Assembly: GCA_943327755.2 (NCBI GenBank)
Contig: CALPYF020000017.1
Coordinates: forward strand, 25,026-89,025
Source of the DNA: Deinococcus hopiensis KR-140
Lineage (GTDB): Bacteria > Deinococcota > Deinococci > Deinococcales > Deinococcaceae
Length of the DNA: 64,000 bases
Reading direction: 5' to 3'
This document shows positions 55,362-64,000 of the stretch, piece after piece. Made by a program: the position numbers and the translations under genes. Below the pieces are notes generated by a model. It was given only the letters and a program-made list of their open reading frames with translations, searched no databases and had not been told where the DNA came from. Within the stretch, counting starts at the first letter, position 1. Each line of letters starts with the position of its first letter.

Positions 55362-56485
55362 CCAATCCTTCCCAGTCCGAATTTCTGTGGTTCCTTCAGC
55401 TGTCGCGTGACGGCGAGTTCATCGGCACGAAGGAGAAACCGCCGCGCAAGCCGACCCTGGCGTACCTGCAGTCGCTGATCAGCACGGCGGGCGAGGCGGG
55501 GTTCGAGGGGCTGCTGACTGCCACGAACTATCACAGTGAGCACGAGAACTACACGGCGGCGGTGGCGGCCCTGGCGCGCAGTGCGCCGACCGATCCGGCG
55601 CTGCTGATCGCGGTGCGGCCGGGGATGTTCCACCCGGCGATGTACGCGAAGATGCTCGCGACGCTCCAGAACCTGTTCCCGGGGCGGGTGCGGGTGAACA
55701 TCGTGACCGGCAGCAGCCCCGCCGAGAACGCCATGTACGGCGACCGCGAAGATCACGGCAAGCGGTATGAGCGCACGCGGGAATTTATGCAGATCCTGCG
55801 GCAGCTGTGGACGGCGCCGCCGCCGCAGTCGTTCAGCAGCGACCTGTACGACTTCGAGAACGCGGTGCTGGACCCGGCGCCCGTGCAGCCCATCCCGCTG
55901 TACTTCGGCGGGGCGTCGCCGGTGGCGCAGGGGATCGCGGCGGATCTGGCGGACGTGTACCTGATGTGGGGTGAGCGGGAGGACATGCTCGCCGAGCGGC
56001 TGGCGCAGATGCGGGCGCTGGAGGCGCAGACGGGCCGCCCGCTGCGCTACGGGCTGCGCACACACGTGATCGTCCGCGAGACGGAAGCCGAGGCCCGCGC
56101 GGCTGCCGAGCGTCTGATCAGCCGCGTGGACCCGGACGTGCGGGCGGCGTTCGTGGCGAGTCACGCGCACGTGGATGGCGTCGGGCAGAAACGCCAGATC
56201 GACATGATGAAGGGCCTGGACGCGGATCTGATGGTCGAACCCGGCCTCTGGGCGGGCGTCGGCATGGCCCGCAGCGGCGTGGGCGTCGCCATCGTCGGCG
56301 ATCCGCAGCAGGTGGCCGCGAAGATCCGCCGCTACGAGGACATGGGCTTCAGTTCGTTCATCTTCAGCGGCTACCCGCATCTGGAGGAAGCGCGCCGCTT
56401 CGGGGAGCTGGTCATGCCGCTCCTGAAGGGCACCGCGCGGGAGGAACGCGCGATTCACACGGACAGGGTCGCGCCGGTCGCCTGA
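55358..56485 (+). CDS. LLM-class flavin monooxygenase, alkanesulfonate monooxygenase (SsuD)-like
   Basis: This 375-residue bacterial-luciferase-like enzyme has LWFLQLSRDGEFIG, FEGLLTATNYHSEHENY, RVRVNIVTGSSPAENAMYGD and GMARSGVGVAIVGDP, the layout of SsuD and relatives. These FMNH2-dependent enzymes release sulfite from sulfonates and need a separate flavin reductase, which is absent here. It ends an operon with a sugar-type ABC transporter, so a sulfonated sugar such as sulfoquinovose is one possible substrate. Confidence 0.85.
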   Translation: MTNPSQSEFLWFLQLSRDGEFIGTKEKPPRKPTLAYLQSLISTAGEAGFEGLLTATNYHSEHENYTAAVAALARSAPTDPALLIAVRPGMFHPAMYAKMLATLQNLFPGRVRVNIVTGSSPAENAMYGDREDHGKRYERTREFMQILRQLWTAPPPQSFSSDLYDFENAVLDPAPVQPIPLYFGGASPVAQGIAADLADVYLMWGEREDMLAERLAQMRALEAQTGRPLRYGLRTHVIVRETEAEARAAAERLISRVDPDVRAAFVASHAHVDGVGQKRQIDMMKGLDADLMVEPGLWAGVGMARSGVGVAIVGDPQQVAAKIRRYEDMGFSSFIFSGYPHLEEARRFGELVMPLLKGTAREERAIHTDRVAPVA

Positions 56486-56496
56486 CCTGCCCTGCT

Positions 56497-56525
56497 CCTC
56501 CCCCCTTGTGGGGGAGGTCGGGTGG
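56497..56525. terminator. G/C-tract hairpin between convergent genes
   Basis: CCTCCCCC pairs with GGGGGAGG around TTGT. It belongs to the same repeat class as 46148-46192 and may end both transcripts. Confidence 0.5.
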
Positions 56526-56551
56526 GGGGTGGCGGGCCGCGCTCGCCGGGT

Positions 56552-57226
56552 TCAGCTGGCGCGCAGGATGATGTGTTCGAGGCGTTCGGCGACGTTCACG
56601 AGGTGATCGCCGAGGCGTTCGAGGTTGCGGGCCATGCGGCCGGCGGTGAGGGCGACGTCGGTGTCCTCGGGCCGTTCGAGCAGGCGGGTGAGGCTGGCGC
56701 GCTGCATCTGTTCGTACAGCGCGTCCACCTGTTCGAAGTCGAGGCGCATGACGTCGCGGGCGGCGTGCAGGTCGCGTTCCGCGAAGGCGTACGAGAGCCG
56801 TTCGAGCATCTGTGTCAGGAGCCGCACGAGGGGCAGGGCGTCCTGGAGGGTGGCGCTGCGGGTGCGTGGCGCGAAGGTCTCCAGGTCGCGGGCGACGTTG
56901 AAGGCGTAGTCGCCCACACGCTCGAGGTTCGTCAGGCTGCGAAAGACCATCAGGTGGAACGCGAGGTCGGCCTCGGTCAGGGGGGTGGCGAAGGCCTGGA
57001 GGCACAGGTCCTCCAGTTCGCGTTCCAGGGCGTCGGTCTCGGCTTCGAGGCGTTCGGCGCGGGCGGTGAGCCCGGCGAATTCGGCGCGTTCGTTCGCGTC
57101 CCGGACAGCGTCGAGCTGCTCTAAGGTGATGCTGAGCATCCGCAGGAAGCGCGCGGTGATGGTGGCCACCGGGCCGGTCGCGGGTGCGCCGGTCGGGTGG
57201 GGGGTGGGGAGTGCGCCGCCGTCCAT
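56552..57226 (-). CDS. phoU: PhoU-domain protein
   Basis: This 224-residue two-bundle PhoU protein has repeats RSLTNLERVGDYAFNVARDLE and GRMARNLERLGDHLVNVAERLE, each with the E-x3-D metal-binding pattern. It normally restrains the phosphate regulon with PstB and PhoR, none of which is nearby. The ATG at 57226 has GATACT (57234-57239) 7 bases upstream. An alternative is a PhoU-like partner of a Na/Pi transporter. Confidence 0.85.
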   Translation of the reverse strand: MDGGALPTPHPTGAPATGPVATITARFLRMLSITLEQLDAVRDANERAEFAGLTARAERLEAETDALERELEDLCLQAFATPLTEADLAFHLMVFRSLTNLERVGDYAFNVARDLETFAPRTRSATLQDALPLVRLLTQMLERLSYAFAERDLHAARDVMRLDFEQVDALYEQMQRASLTRLLERPEDTDVALTAGRMARNLERLGDHLVNVAERLEHIILRAS

Positions 57227-57316
57227 GCCGCCCAGTATCCTGCCGCGTTGTGATGAGGTGGTCAAGGCGGGCGTGACGTGACGTTCACCGATGCGGACCT
57301 CCCCTGATGGTGGGGG

Positions 57317-57619
57317 TCAGCGGTGGGTGCGGACGGGCCCCAGGGGGGTGTAGCCGGCGGCGCGCAGCGCGGCGCGCAGGTCGTCCGGGGTGGCGGCGTG
57401 CTGGGGGCGGGCCTGGAGGGTGAGGTCACCGAGGCTGGCGACGGGCCAGCTCTGCACCGTCCAGCCGTCGAGCTGCGGGGCCTGTCCGCTGGGGGCGATG
57501 ACTTCCAGGCTGTACAGGGGCAGGTCGGGCTGGGACGCGGCGGGAGCGGGCTGCCGGGTGACAGGCTGGAGGTCGGGGGCGAGGGGGAAGCGGGCCGTGG
57601 GGCGCAGGGTGGCAGTCAT
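57317..57619 (-). CDS. Hypothetical 100-residue protein divergent from LysR regulator
   Basis: A small protein with a Pro-rich N-terminal half and a region LYSLEVIAPSGQAPQLDGWTVQSW that could form a small beta domain. No family recognised. The ATG has a weak GAGGTCC site. Its position divergent from a LysR gene, with a dyad between them, suggests it may be that regulator's target. Confidence 0.5.
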   Translation of the reverse strand: MTATLRPTARFPLAPDLQPVTRQPAPAASQPDLPLYSLEVIAPSGQAPQLDGWTVQSWPVASLGDLTLQARPQHAATPDDLRAALRAAGYTPLGPVRTHR

Positions 57620-57726
57620 GGAGGGACCTCGTGGGGGGGCGCGGCCGGGGGTGGCCGGTGATGTCTCCAGCGTGCGCCTGTGCAGGGCGGCCTGACCATC
57701 GGGGGGGACGCTGCCGCTGCACCCTT

Positions 57727-57745
57727 GCATCGGTTTTCCCGATGC
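57727..57745. promoter_or_regulatory. Putative LysR operator
   Basis: The perfect dyad GCATCGG-TTTTC-CCGATGC lies 32 bases before the lysR-type ATG, in the usual place for a LysR recognition site. Confidence 0.55.
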
Positions 57746-57776
57746 CTGGTGGGATGGGTGGGGCCTACACTGGGGT

Positions 57777-58733
57777 ATGACCTCCGTGCGCCCCACCTCA
57801 GTCGGCCTGCCGTCGCTGGCGCAGCTGCGCGCCCTGCTGGCGGTGGCGGACGCCGGGGGCTTCAGCGAGGCGGCAGCGGAACTGGGCGTGTCGCAGTCGA
57901 CCCTCAGCGAGGCGATCAGCAAACTGGAGGCGCTGGCGGGGCGACCCCTGCTGCGCCGGGGGCGCACCGGAACGGTCCCCACCCCGGCGGGCGAGCGGAT
58001 GCTGACGCACGCCCGCACGGCGGTGCAGGCGGCAGGCGACGCGCTGCTGGCCGCGCAGGAGGACACGCAGCTGCGCGGTGTGCTGCGGGTGGCGTCGTTC
58101 CGCTCGACCGCCACGCACCTGCTGCCGCCCGCGCTGGCGGCGTTCCGGGCGCAGCATCCGGGCGTGACCGTCCGCCTGATGGACGGCGAGACGGAGGGTG
58201 GCGGTCAGGAACTCGTGCGGCGCGGGCAGGCGGACGCCGCCATCGTGATCGAGGAGAACTGGACCGACCTGCGCCTGACCCCGCTCGTCATGGACGAGTA
58301 CCTCTTCGTGGCCCCCGCCCGGCGCGGCTCGCACCCGGTCACGCCGGAGGACCTCCAGGGGCCGCTGCTGCTGGCTCCGGGTCCGAATTCCTGCAACCTG
58401 CGGGTGATGGGGTACCTGCGCCGCTGCGGCGTGCAGCCGGGGCGCGTGACCGAGATCAGCGAGGACAGCGTGATCCTGGGCATGGTCGCGCACGGGCTGG
58501 GCGTCAGCGTGATGCCCCGCCTGGCGCTGGAACCGCTGCCCGAGGGGCTGGTGGCCCTGCCCCTGCCCGAGCGGCTGATGCGGCCGCTGGCGCTGGCGAC
58601 CCTGCCGCACCGCGCGAACCTGCCGGTGATCCGGGCGTTCACGGACGCGCTGCTCGCGGCGCTGCACCGGCCCCACGTGCCGGCGCCGGAACCGGCGGCC
58701 GCGTTGCCGGGCGGGGCTTCTCTGCTACATTGA
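57777..58733 (+). CDS. LysR-family transcriptional regulator
   Basis: This 318-residue protein has an N-terminal winged helix (LPSLAQLRALLAVADAGGFSEAAAELGVSQSTLSEAISKLE) and a two-lobed effector domain. The effector domain resembles OxyR-type folds, with cysteines NSCNLRV and RRCGVQP near 205-218. TACACT (57766-57771) lies 5 bases before the ATG. Its final codons contain the -10 element of the cysS leader, so the two genes are packed end to promoter. Whether those cysteines are redox-active is unknown. Confidence 0.87.
   Translation: MTSVRPTSVGLPSLAQLRALLAVADAGGFSEAAAELGVSQSTLSEAISKLEALAGRPLLRRGRTGTVPTPAGERMLTHARTAVQAAGDALLAAQEDTQLRGVLRVASFRSTATHLLPPALAAFRAQHPGVTVRLMDGETEGGGQELVRRGQADAAIVIEENWTDLRLTPLVMDEYLFVAPARRGSHPVTPEDLQGPLLLAPGPNSCNLRVMGYLRRCGVQPGRVTEISEDSVILGMVAHGLGVSVMPRLALEPLPEGLVALPLPERLMRPLALATLPHRANLPVIRAFTDALLAALHRPHVPAPEPAAALPGGASLLH
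58726..58731 (+). promoter_or_regulatory. -10 element of the cysS leader transcript
   Basis: TACATT sits within the last two codons and stop of the LysR gene, 7 bases before the leader-peptide ATG at 58739, in the same leaderless geometry as other genes here. Confidence 0.6.
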
Positions 58734-58738
58734 TGCGC

Positions 58739-58765
58739 ATGACGACCCTGTGTTGCCTCCGCTAG
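58739..58765 (+). CDS. cysS leader peptide MTTLCCLR
   Basis: An 8-codon ORF, too short for ORF tables, encodes Met-Thr-Thr-Leu-Cys-Cys-Leu-Arg and ends in TAG. Two adjacent Cys codons (TGT TGC, 58751-58756) lie just ahead of a terminator and cysS. It should act as a sensor of charged tRNA-Cys: ribosomes stall when Cys-tRNA is scarce. An in-frame ATG at 58733 could add two residues but overlaps the -10. Confidence 0.7.
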   Translation: MTTLCCLR

Positions 58766-58827
58766 CGGCCCACGCGCAGCCCAGCGTCCGTGACCGCGCC
58801 CCTGATCTATGAGGCGCGGTCTTTTTA
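58765..58827 (+). promoter_or_regulatory. cysS transcription attenuator
   Basis: The terminator is GACCGCGCC (58792-58800) with GGCGCGGTC (58813-58821) followed by T5. The competing antiterminator is GCGG (58765-58768) plus CACG (58771-58774) pairing with CGTG (58789-58792) plus CCGC (58794-58797), which takes up most of the terminator 5' arm. A ribosome at the stop codon would cover 58765-58774 and favour termination; one stalled at the Cys codons would leave it free. Confidence 0.7.
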
Positions 58828-58851
58828 TTGCCAACTGAACGAGGAGACCCC

Positions 58852-60330
<1,479 letters not shown>

Positions 60331-60586
60331 CCCCGCGGTCATTCCTGAAGGGACCGCTCAACGCATGAGCCGGCCATGACAGAACCCCCCCATCCGGGCT
60401 GACCCGACTGTCAGGATTCTGCCAGCAGACTCCCTTACCATGGGAAGCGAGCGGTGACCAACACCACCCTCATCCTTCCCTCCGACGGGCACGCCACCTC
60501 CCCCCCTGGGCGTGCCCTTCTTCATGCCGCTGCCCGAAGGTAAACCCGCGCCCAGCCTGCCCTCACCCGCCCGCAGGGGCGAGCGG
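60331..60586. other. Gap after cysS with a terminator-like hairpin
   Basis: GGGCACGCC (about 60487-60495) pairs with GGCGTGCCC (about 60510-60519), followed by TTCTTC, probably the end of the cysS transcript. A 29-codon ORF starting GTG at 60453 spans this hairpin but has no recognisable features. Confidence 0.5.
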
Positions 60587-60599
60587 TACACTCCGGATC

Positions 60600-61154
60600 A
60601 TGCTGCCCCCGCTCGTCAAACAGGTGCTCGACAACTTCAACTTCGACGTCGACCCCGACCTCAGCCGCGAAGAGAACACCGAGGATGTCATCAAGAGCGC
60701 CGCCCTGCTCGCCGGGGCGATCAGCGTCGAACCGATCCCCTTCGCGGACATCCTGCTCATCACGCCCGTCCAGGCCAAGATGGTCCTCCACATCGGTAAG
60801 ATCTACGGGCACGACCTCACCCCCGAACGCGCCCTGGAAATCGCGCGGGAACTCGGCGTGACCGTCGCGTACGGCATCGCCGCGCGGCAGGTCATGCGCG
60901 GCCTGGCCAAACTGGCCCTGCCGGTCATCGGCGGCCTGATCACCGCGCCCGCCGTATACGGCTGGACCTTCGCACTGGGCCGACTCGCACAGAACTACTT
61001 CGAACGCCGCCTCCAGGGCCTCCCCGACAGCCGACAGGCGCAGGTGCAGGTCGTGCAGGAAGCCAAACGCGACGCCAAGAAGGTCCTGCCCACCGCGCAG
61101 GATTTCAGCGACCTCGCCAGCGAACTCAGAAAACGCGCCGAGCAGAAGAAGTAG
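60600..61154 (+). CDS. DUF697-like membrane-associated protein
   Basis: This 184-residue protein has the DUF697 pattern: AALLAGAISVEPIPFADILLITPVQAKMVLHIGKIYG (about 31-67), then hydrophobic VMRGLAKLALPVIGGLITAPAVYGWTF, and a charged coiled-coil tail. DUF697 often follows GTPase domains; here it stands alone. It probably inserts in the membrane. TACACT (60587-60592) lies 7 bases before the ATG. Confidence 0.78.
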   Translation: MLPPLVKQVLDNFNFDVDPDLSREENTEDVIKSAALLAGAISVEPIPFADILLITPVQAKMVLHIGKIYGHDLTPERALEIARELGVTVAYGIAARQVMRGLAKLALPVIGGLITAPAVYGWTFALGRLAQNYFERRLQGLPDSRQAQVQVVQEAKRDAKKVLPTAQDFSDLASELRKRAEQKK

Positions 61155-61432
61155 GGCGCACCCGACCTGACCGGCCAGCACAAACCGTTCTGGGTGTGGG
61201 CAGCGCAGTGCTGTGCTGGGTTATGAACGACACGGGCGCAACCCATCTACCTGTCCTGAAGGCAGTATGGACGCTGTTGCGACGATGCACAGCCGTGCAT
61301 GGCACCCCGCCAGTCAATCTGTCGTGATAGCCGTGAGAGACGCCCACCTCCCCACTCTCCCTTACTTCCCCCGTTGCGGCGCTCGAATCGACACCCTGAT
61401 ATCCGCGCCGTCCGGTAGACTCCCGGGCGGTT

Positions 61433-63961
61433 ATGAAGAAAACACTCATTTGCAGTTCACTCGCGCTGACAGCCCTTCTCAGCGCCTGCGGTGGTGGCGG
61501 GGGCGAAACTCCCCAGCCCGGCAATCAGCCGCCGACAGGCAACCAGCCGCCCACCAACACCGTCATTCAGGCGACCGCCATCACTGGCACGGTCAGTGGC
61601 CTCCCGACCGGCACGCACCGCGCCATCCTCGTGAACGACGGCGACGGGCTCGACGTGGCGAATGAGGGCAGCGTCACCGGTGGCCAGCTCACCGTGAACC
61701 TCAGCCGGATTCCCAGTGACGCGCTGTTCCCGATCATGGGTGGATGCGCCTTCAGTGGTCAGGCCTCCGCCTATCCGAACATCGCCCTGTACAACGCTGT
61801 GTACGTGGCCAGCAAGGCCATCGATGGACTGGCCGTCGTGCAGGAACAGGTCATGACCAGCGGGACCCCCAAGGGCACCCTGGTTGCCCGTATGTATAGC
61901 GACCGCGCCGCCACCATCAGCGGCACCCTGGACTGCCATGGCAGCCCCGTGTACCTGAAATTCACGCTGAATCAGGGCTGGAACGCCCTGGAATGGCTGG
62001 AGGCCGGCCAGAGCCTCACGCTGAGCAACCTCGGCACCGGCGCCACGTCGACCCTGAAGGCCACGCCCCTCCCCAAAGGCGTGGCCGTGTCCACCAAGTC
62101 GACCACCCTGGGATTCTCAACCAACGAGACCGCCAGCACCGAAGTGAGGCTGTACCAGGAGGGCGGATACACCGGTACGGTTGCCCTAAGCACCGACCTG
62201 CCCGGCCTCACCATCGAACCGGGCACCGTCGAGCTGCCCGCCGCTGCCCTGAGCAGCGCCGCCGTGAAGCAACAGGGACTCGTCGGTGCCCTGGGGCTCA
62301 GCCAGCAGCGCGTGGACACCACCCTGACCTTCCGCTACAGCGGCACCGACAACTACAGCGGTCCGGTGAAAATCCTCGTGAAGGACGCCGCTGGTAAGGT
62401 CGTCGGTGGCGGCCAGATTGGCGTGAACATCACGCGGCCCGGCGTGAGCCTGGGCAGCTCGTACAGCACCTTTGAAGTCACCTCCGGTGGTACCGGCACC
62501 CTGTCGCTGTACAGCAACGCGGTCGGCGGCTTCAGTGGGCCCGTCACTTACAGCCTGGAAAACCTGCCAGCCGGTCTCACGGCGCCCCCGGTCACCCGCG
62601 ACATGACGTCCGGCTACGACTCCGTCACGCTCCCGGTCAGCGCCGCAAGCAGCGCTCAGCCCGGCACCTACACGGTCACGGTCCGCGCGAAGACCAACGT
62701 GGGCAGCAGCACCCTGAAACTCAAGCTGACCGTCAAGGCGCCCACCGTGACCCTGGTCGATTCCTACGGCAGCGTCACCCTGTACCAGGGCGGTACGGGC
62801 AACCTGCAGGTGAAGCTGATCACGCCCGACACCTTCAACGGATCCACGACTGTCACCGTCAAGGACCTCCCTGCCGGCGTGAGTGCCACGCCCAGAACCG
62901 TCAACGTGCAGCCCGGGGCCACCACCACCGTCAACATTCCCCTGACCGCCAGCGCCGACGCCGCGCCCGGCACCTACACGGTCAATGTCAGCAGTCCCGA
63001 CCTGAACAGCACCGCCAGCACCCAGCGCCAGGTGCAGGTCAGCCCCGCCAGGGCAGCGCTGCCCAGCGCGGTCAGCCTGTCCGCCGCCGCACCCGAGGGC
63101 ATATGGATCAGCGCGGGCAGCACGTACGACGCGGCGACGCAGGGCATGGTTACGCGCGTTCAGCGCATCAGTCCCAACGGCGCCATCCTAGCTGACGTGA
63201 CCCTTACAGGTTCGTTCAGCCGACTCGTCTCGGCTGGGAACGACGTGATCGCACTGGGCGGCTCCCCCGTCACGGCCGTCAGGATCACCCAGGACGGCAA
63301 GCAGACGGTGCTCGCTGCACTGCCCAGCAACACCAGCACCGAGGGCGCCGCCAACGCCCTGGACGCCCAGGGTCGCCTGTGGCTGTCCAGCATCACCTGG
63401 GGTGTCGGCGCCGCCCAGACGCAGGTCTTCGCGTGGGACCCGGTCACGGGCGCCGTATCGTTCAGGCAGCCTGAAGCGACGTCCAGCTCGGTCTCCACGC
63501 TGCGCCTGAGTCCGGATGGCCGCAGTGTGCTGGTCTTTCCCTACTCCAGTTACGGCACGCCCCTGAAGAAGATCGACACGGCGACGGGGCAGAGCTCCAC
63601 GCTGGACGCCGTGACGAACGCGACTGCCAGCAGCGTAGCCTTCGCCAGCGACGGCACGCTGTGGATCGGATCGTACGGGTCGCTGTCCCGCCTGAACGCG
63701 GACGGGTCCGTCACCACCTTCCAGAACGGTCCCTCCGTGGGGACGCTGTACGGCTTCGACCAGAAGGTGCCGGGCATCCTGTGGGCCTCGACCGGCGGCG
63801 CCGTCCTGCGGATCGACGTCAGCACCATGCAGACCCAGATCATCCCGGTGTCTTCGAGTGTGACCGGGTACGTGGCGGCGCAGGGTGGCCTAGCGCTGAT
63901 CACCTACGACTATGGCGACGGCAGCGGGTCAACGCAGTACTACATCAGCCTGCTGAAGTAA
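61433..63961 (+). CDS. Large lipoprotein with Ig-like repeats and beta-propeller-like C-terminus
   Basis: This 842-residue surface lipoprotein has lipobox LSAC (Cys19) followed by a glycine run and a Pro/Asn/Gln linker. Residues 210-535 contain four repeats of Ig-like or putative-adhesin type, each with motifs such as GGTGTLSLY, GGTGNLQVKL, LPAGLTAPP and LPAGVSATP, and PGTYTVTV. Residues 550-842 look like a Vgb/NHL-type propeller (DAQGRLWLSSI, SDGTLWIGSYG, STGGAVLRID). It probably binds a polymer or protein outside the cell. TAGACT lies 11 bases upstream. Confidence 0.72.
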   Translation: MKKTLICSSLALTALLSACGGGGGETPQPGNQPPTGNQPPTNTVIQATAITGTVSGLPTGTHRAILVNDGDGLDVANEGSVTGGQLTVNLSRIPSDALFPIMGGCAFSGQASAYPNIALYNAVYVASKAIDGLAVVQEQVMTSGTPKGTLVARMYSDRAATISGTLDCHGSPVYLKFTLNQGWNALEWLEAGQSLTLSNLGTGATSTLKATPLPKGVAVSTKSTTLGFSTNETASTEVRLYQEGGYTGTVALSTDLPGLTIEPGTVELPAAALSSAAVKQQGLVGALGLSQQRVDTTLTFRYSGTDNYSGPVKILVKDAAGKVVGGGQIGVNITRPGVSLGSSYSTFEVTSGGTGTLSLYSNAVGGFSGPVTYSLENLPAGLTAPPVTRDMTSGYDSVTLPVSAASSAQPGTYTVTVRAKTNVGSSTLKLKLTVKAPTVTLVDSYGSVTLYQGGTGNLQVKLITPDTFNGSTTVTVKDLPAGVSATPRTVNVQPGATTTVNIPLTASADAAPGTYTVNVSSPDLNSTASTQRQVQVSPARAALPSAVSLSAAAPEGIWISAGSTYDAATQGMVTRVQRISPNGAILADVTLTGSFSRLVSAGNDVIALGGSPVTAVRITQDGKQTVLAALPSNTSTEGAANALDAQGRLWLSSITWGVGAAQTQVFAWDPVTGAVSFRQPEATSSSVSTLRLSPDGRSVLVFPYSSYGTPLKKIDTATGQSSTLDAVTNATASSVAFASDGTLWIGSYGSLSRLNADGSVTTFQNGPSVGTLYGFDQKVPGILWASTGGAVLRIDVSTMQTQIIPVSSSVTGYVAAQGGLALITYDYGDGSGSTQYYISLLK

Positions 63962-63978
63962 CACGGGAACACAGAAGG

Positions 63979-64000
63979 CGCGCCGCTGATCAGCGGCGCG
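63979..64000 (+). terminator. Terminator hairpin at window end
   Basis: The perfect palindrome CGCGCCGCTGATCAGCGGCGCG follows the lipoprotein stop and runs to the last base; any T-run would be outside the window. Confidence 0.6.

Noticed and set aside
58828..58851. Upstream in-frame start of cysS at 58828
   Set aside because: It falls just after the terminator T-run and has no ribosome site; the ATG at 58852 has GAGGAGA and matches the family N-terminus.
60453..60542. 29-codon ORF after cysS
   Set aside because: It overlaps the terminator hairpin and lacks expression signals; noted only as part of the gap.

Overview
The window is a chromosomal segment of a Deinococcus-like bacterium. The evidence is very high GC with G/C-ending codons, the family content (MglA/MglB GTPase pair, Mfd, DinB/YfiT-like enzyme, HemQ, oligoendopeptidase F, SppA, PlsX), and a promoter habit known from Deinococcus: a TANNNT -10 element ends 5 to 8 bases before the start codon of more than two dozen genes, which implies leaderless mRNAs. 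The species cannot be named from the sequence alone. I see no rRNA, CRISPR array, prophage or intact insertion sequence.

Layout. 0-8.9 kb: a partial NIF3-family gene, tRNA-Met and tRNA-Ala with terminators, a TrmB-like regulator, mglB-mglA, a secreted phosphodiester glycosidase-like protein, a MazG-like/DinB-like/Nudix operon, a DUF4384 lipoprotein and an ftsH-type protease with mosaic codon usage. 8.85-9.43 kb is a gene-free, roughly 500 bp imperfect palindrome. 9.4-15.4 kb: mfd, a beta-lactamase-like hydrolase, a MliC-like inhibitor and two small envelope genes. 15.4-20.9 kb: a form II coxSLM-type molybdenum hydroxylase operon with a divergent GAF plus winged-helix regulator. 20.9-28.9 kb: an MFS transporter, NDH-2, lipoprotein, PadR module, redoxin, and an amino-acid ABC binding protein and permease separated by a back-to-back SMR pair. 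28.7-29.35 kb is gene-free but holds a mobile repeat and an orphan consensus promoter.

29.4-40.8 kb: a TPR/winged-helix protein, a WYL regulator, a TipA-like MerR regulator next to an MDR dehydrogenase, azlCD, a PASTA protein with a degenerate kinase domain, a cysteine desulfurase, an MscS channel, and a NYN-domain gene coupled to plsX. 40.8-51.6 kb: mostly single housekeeping genes (trxA, hemQ, cytochrome c, rbfA-thioesterase-Nudix, sppA, pepF). 51.7-56.5 kb: a coupled operon of sugar-type binding protein, two permeases, an unknown 153-residue protein and an alkanesulfonate-monooxygenase-like flavoenzyme. 56.5-64 kb: phoU-like gene, LysR regulator, cysS behind an apparent cysteine leader-peptide attenuator, a DUF697 protein and a large lipoprotein.

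The most interesting items are (1) the cysS leader, with a leaderless MTTLCCLR peptide, a mutually exclusive antiterminator and an intrinsic terminator; (2) a three-copy structured mini-element whose hairpins covary, which always starts right after a TGA stop and in one case splits an ABC transporter operon; (3) a 25 bp divergent leaderless promoter; (4) a TipA-like gene with an apparent CTG start and an internal start for the drug-binding domain; and (5) the sugar ABC plus monooxygenase operon.
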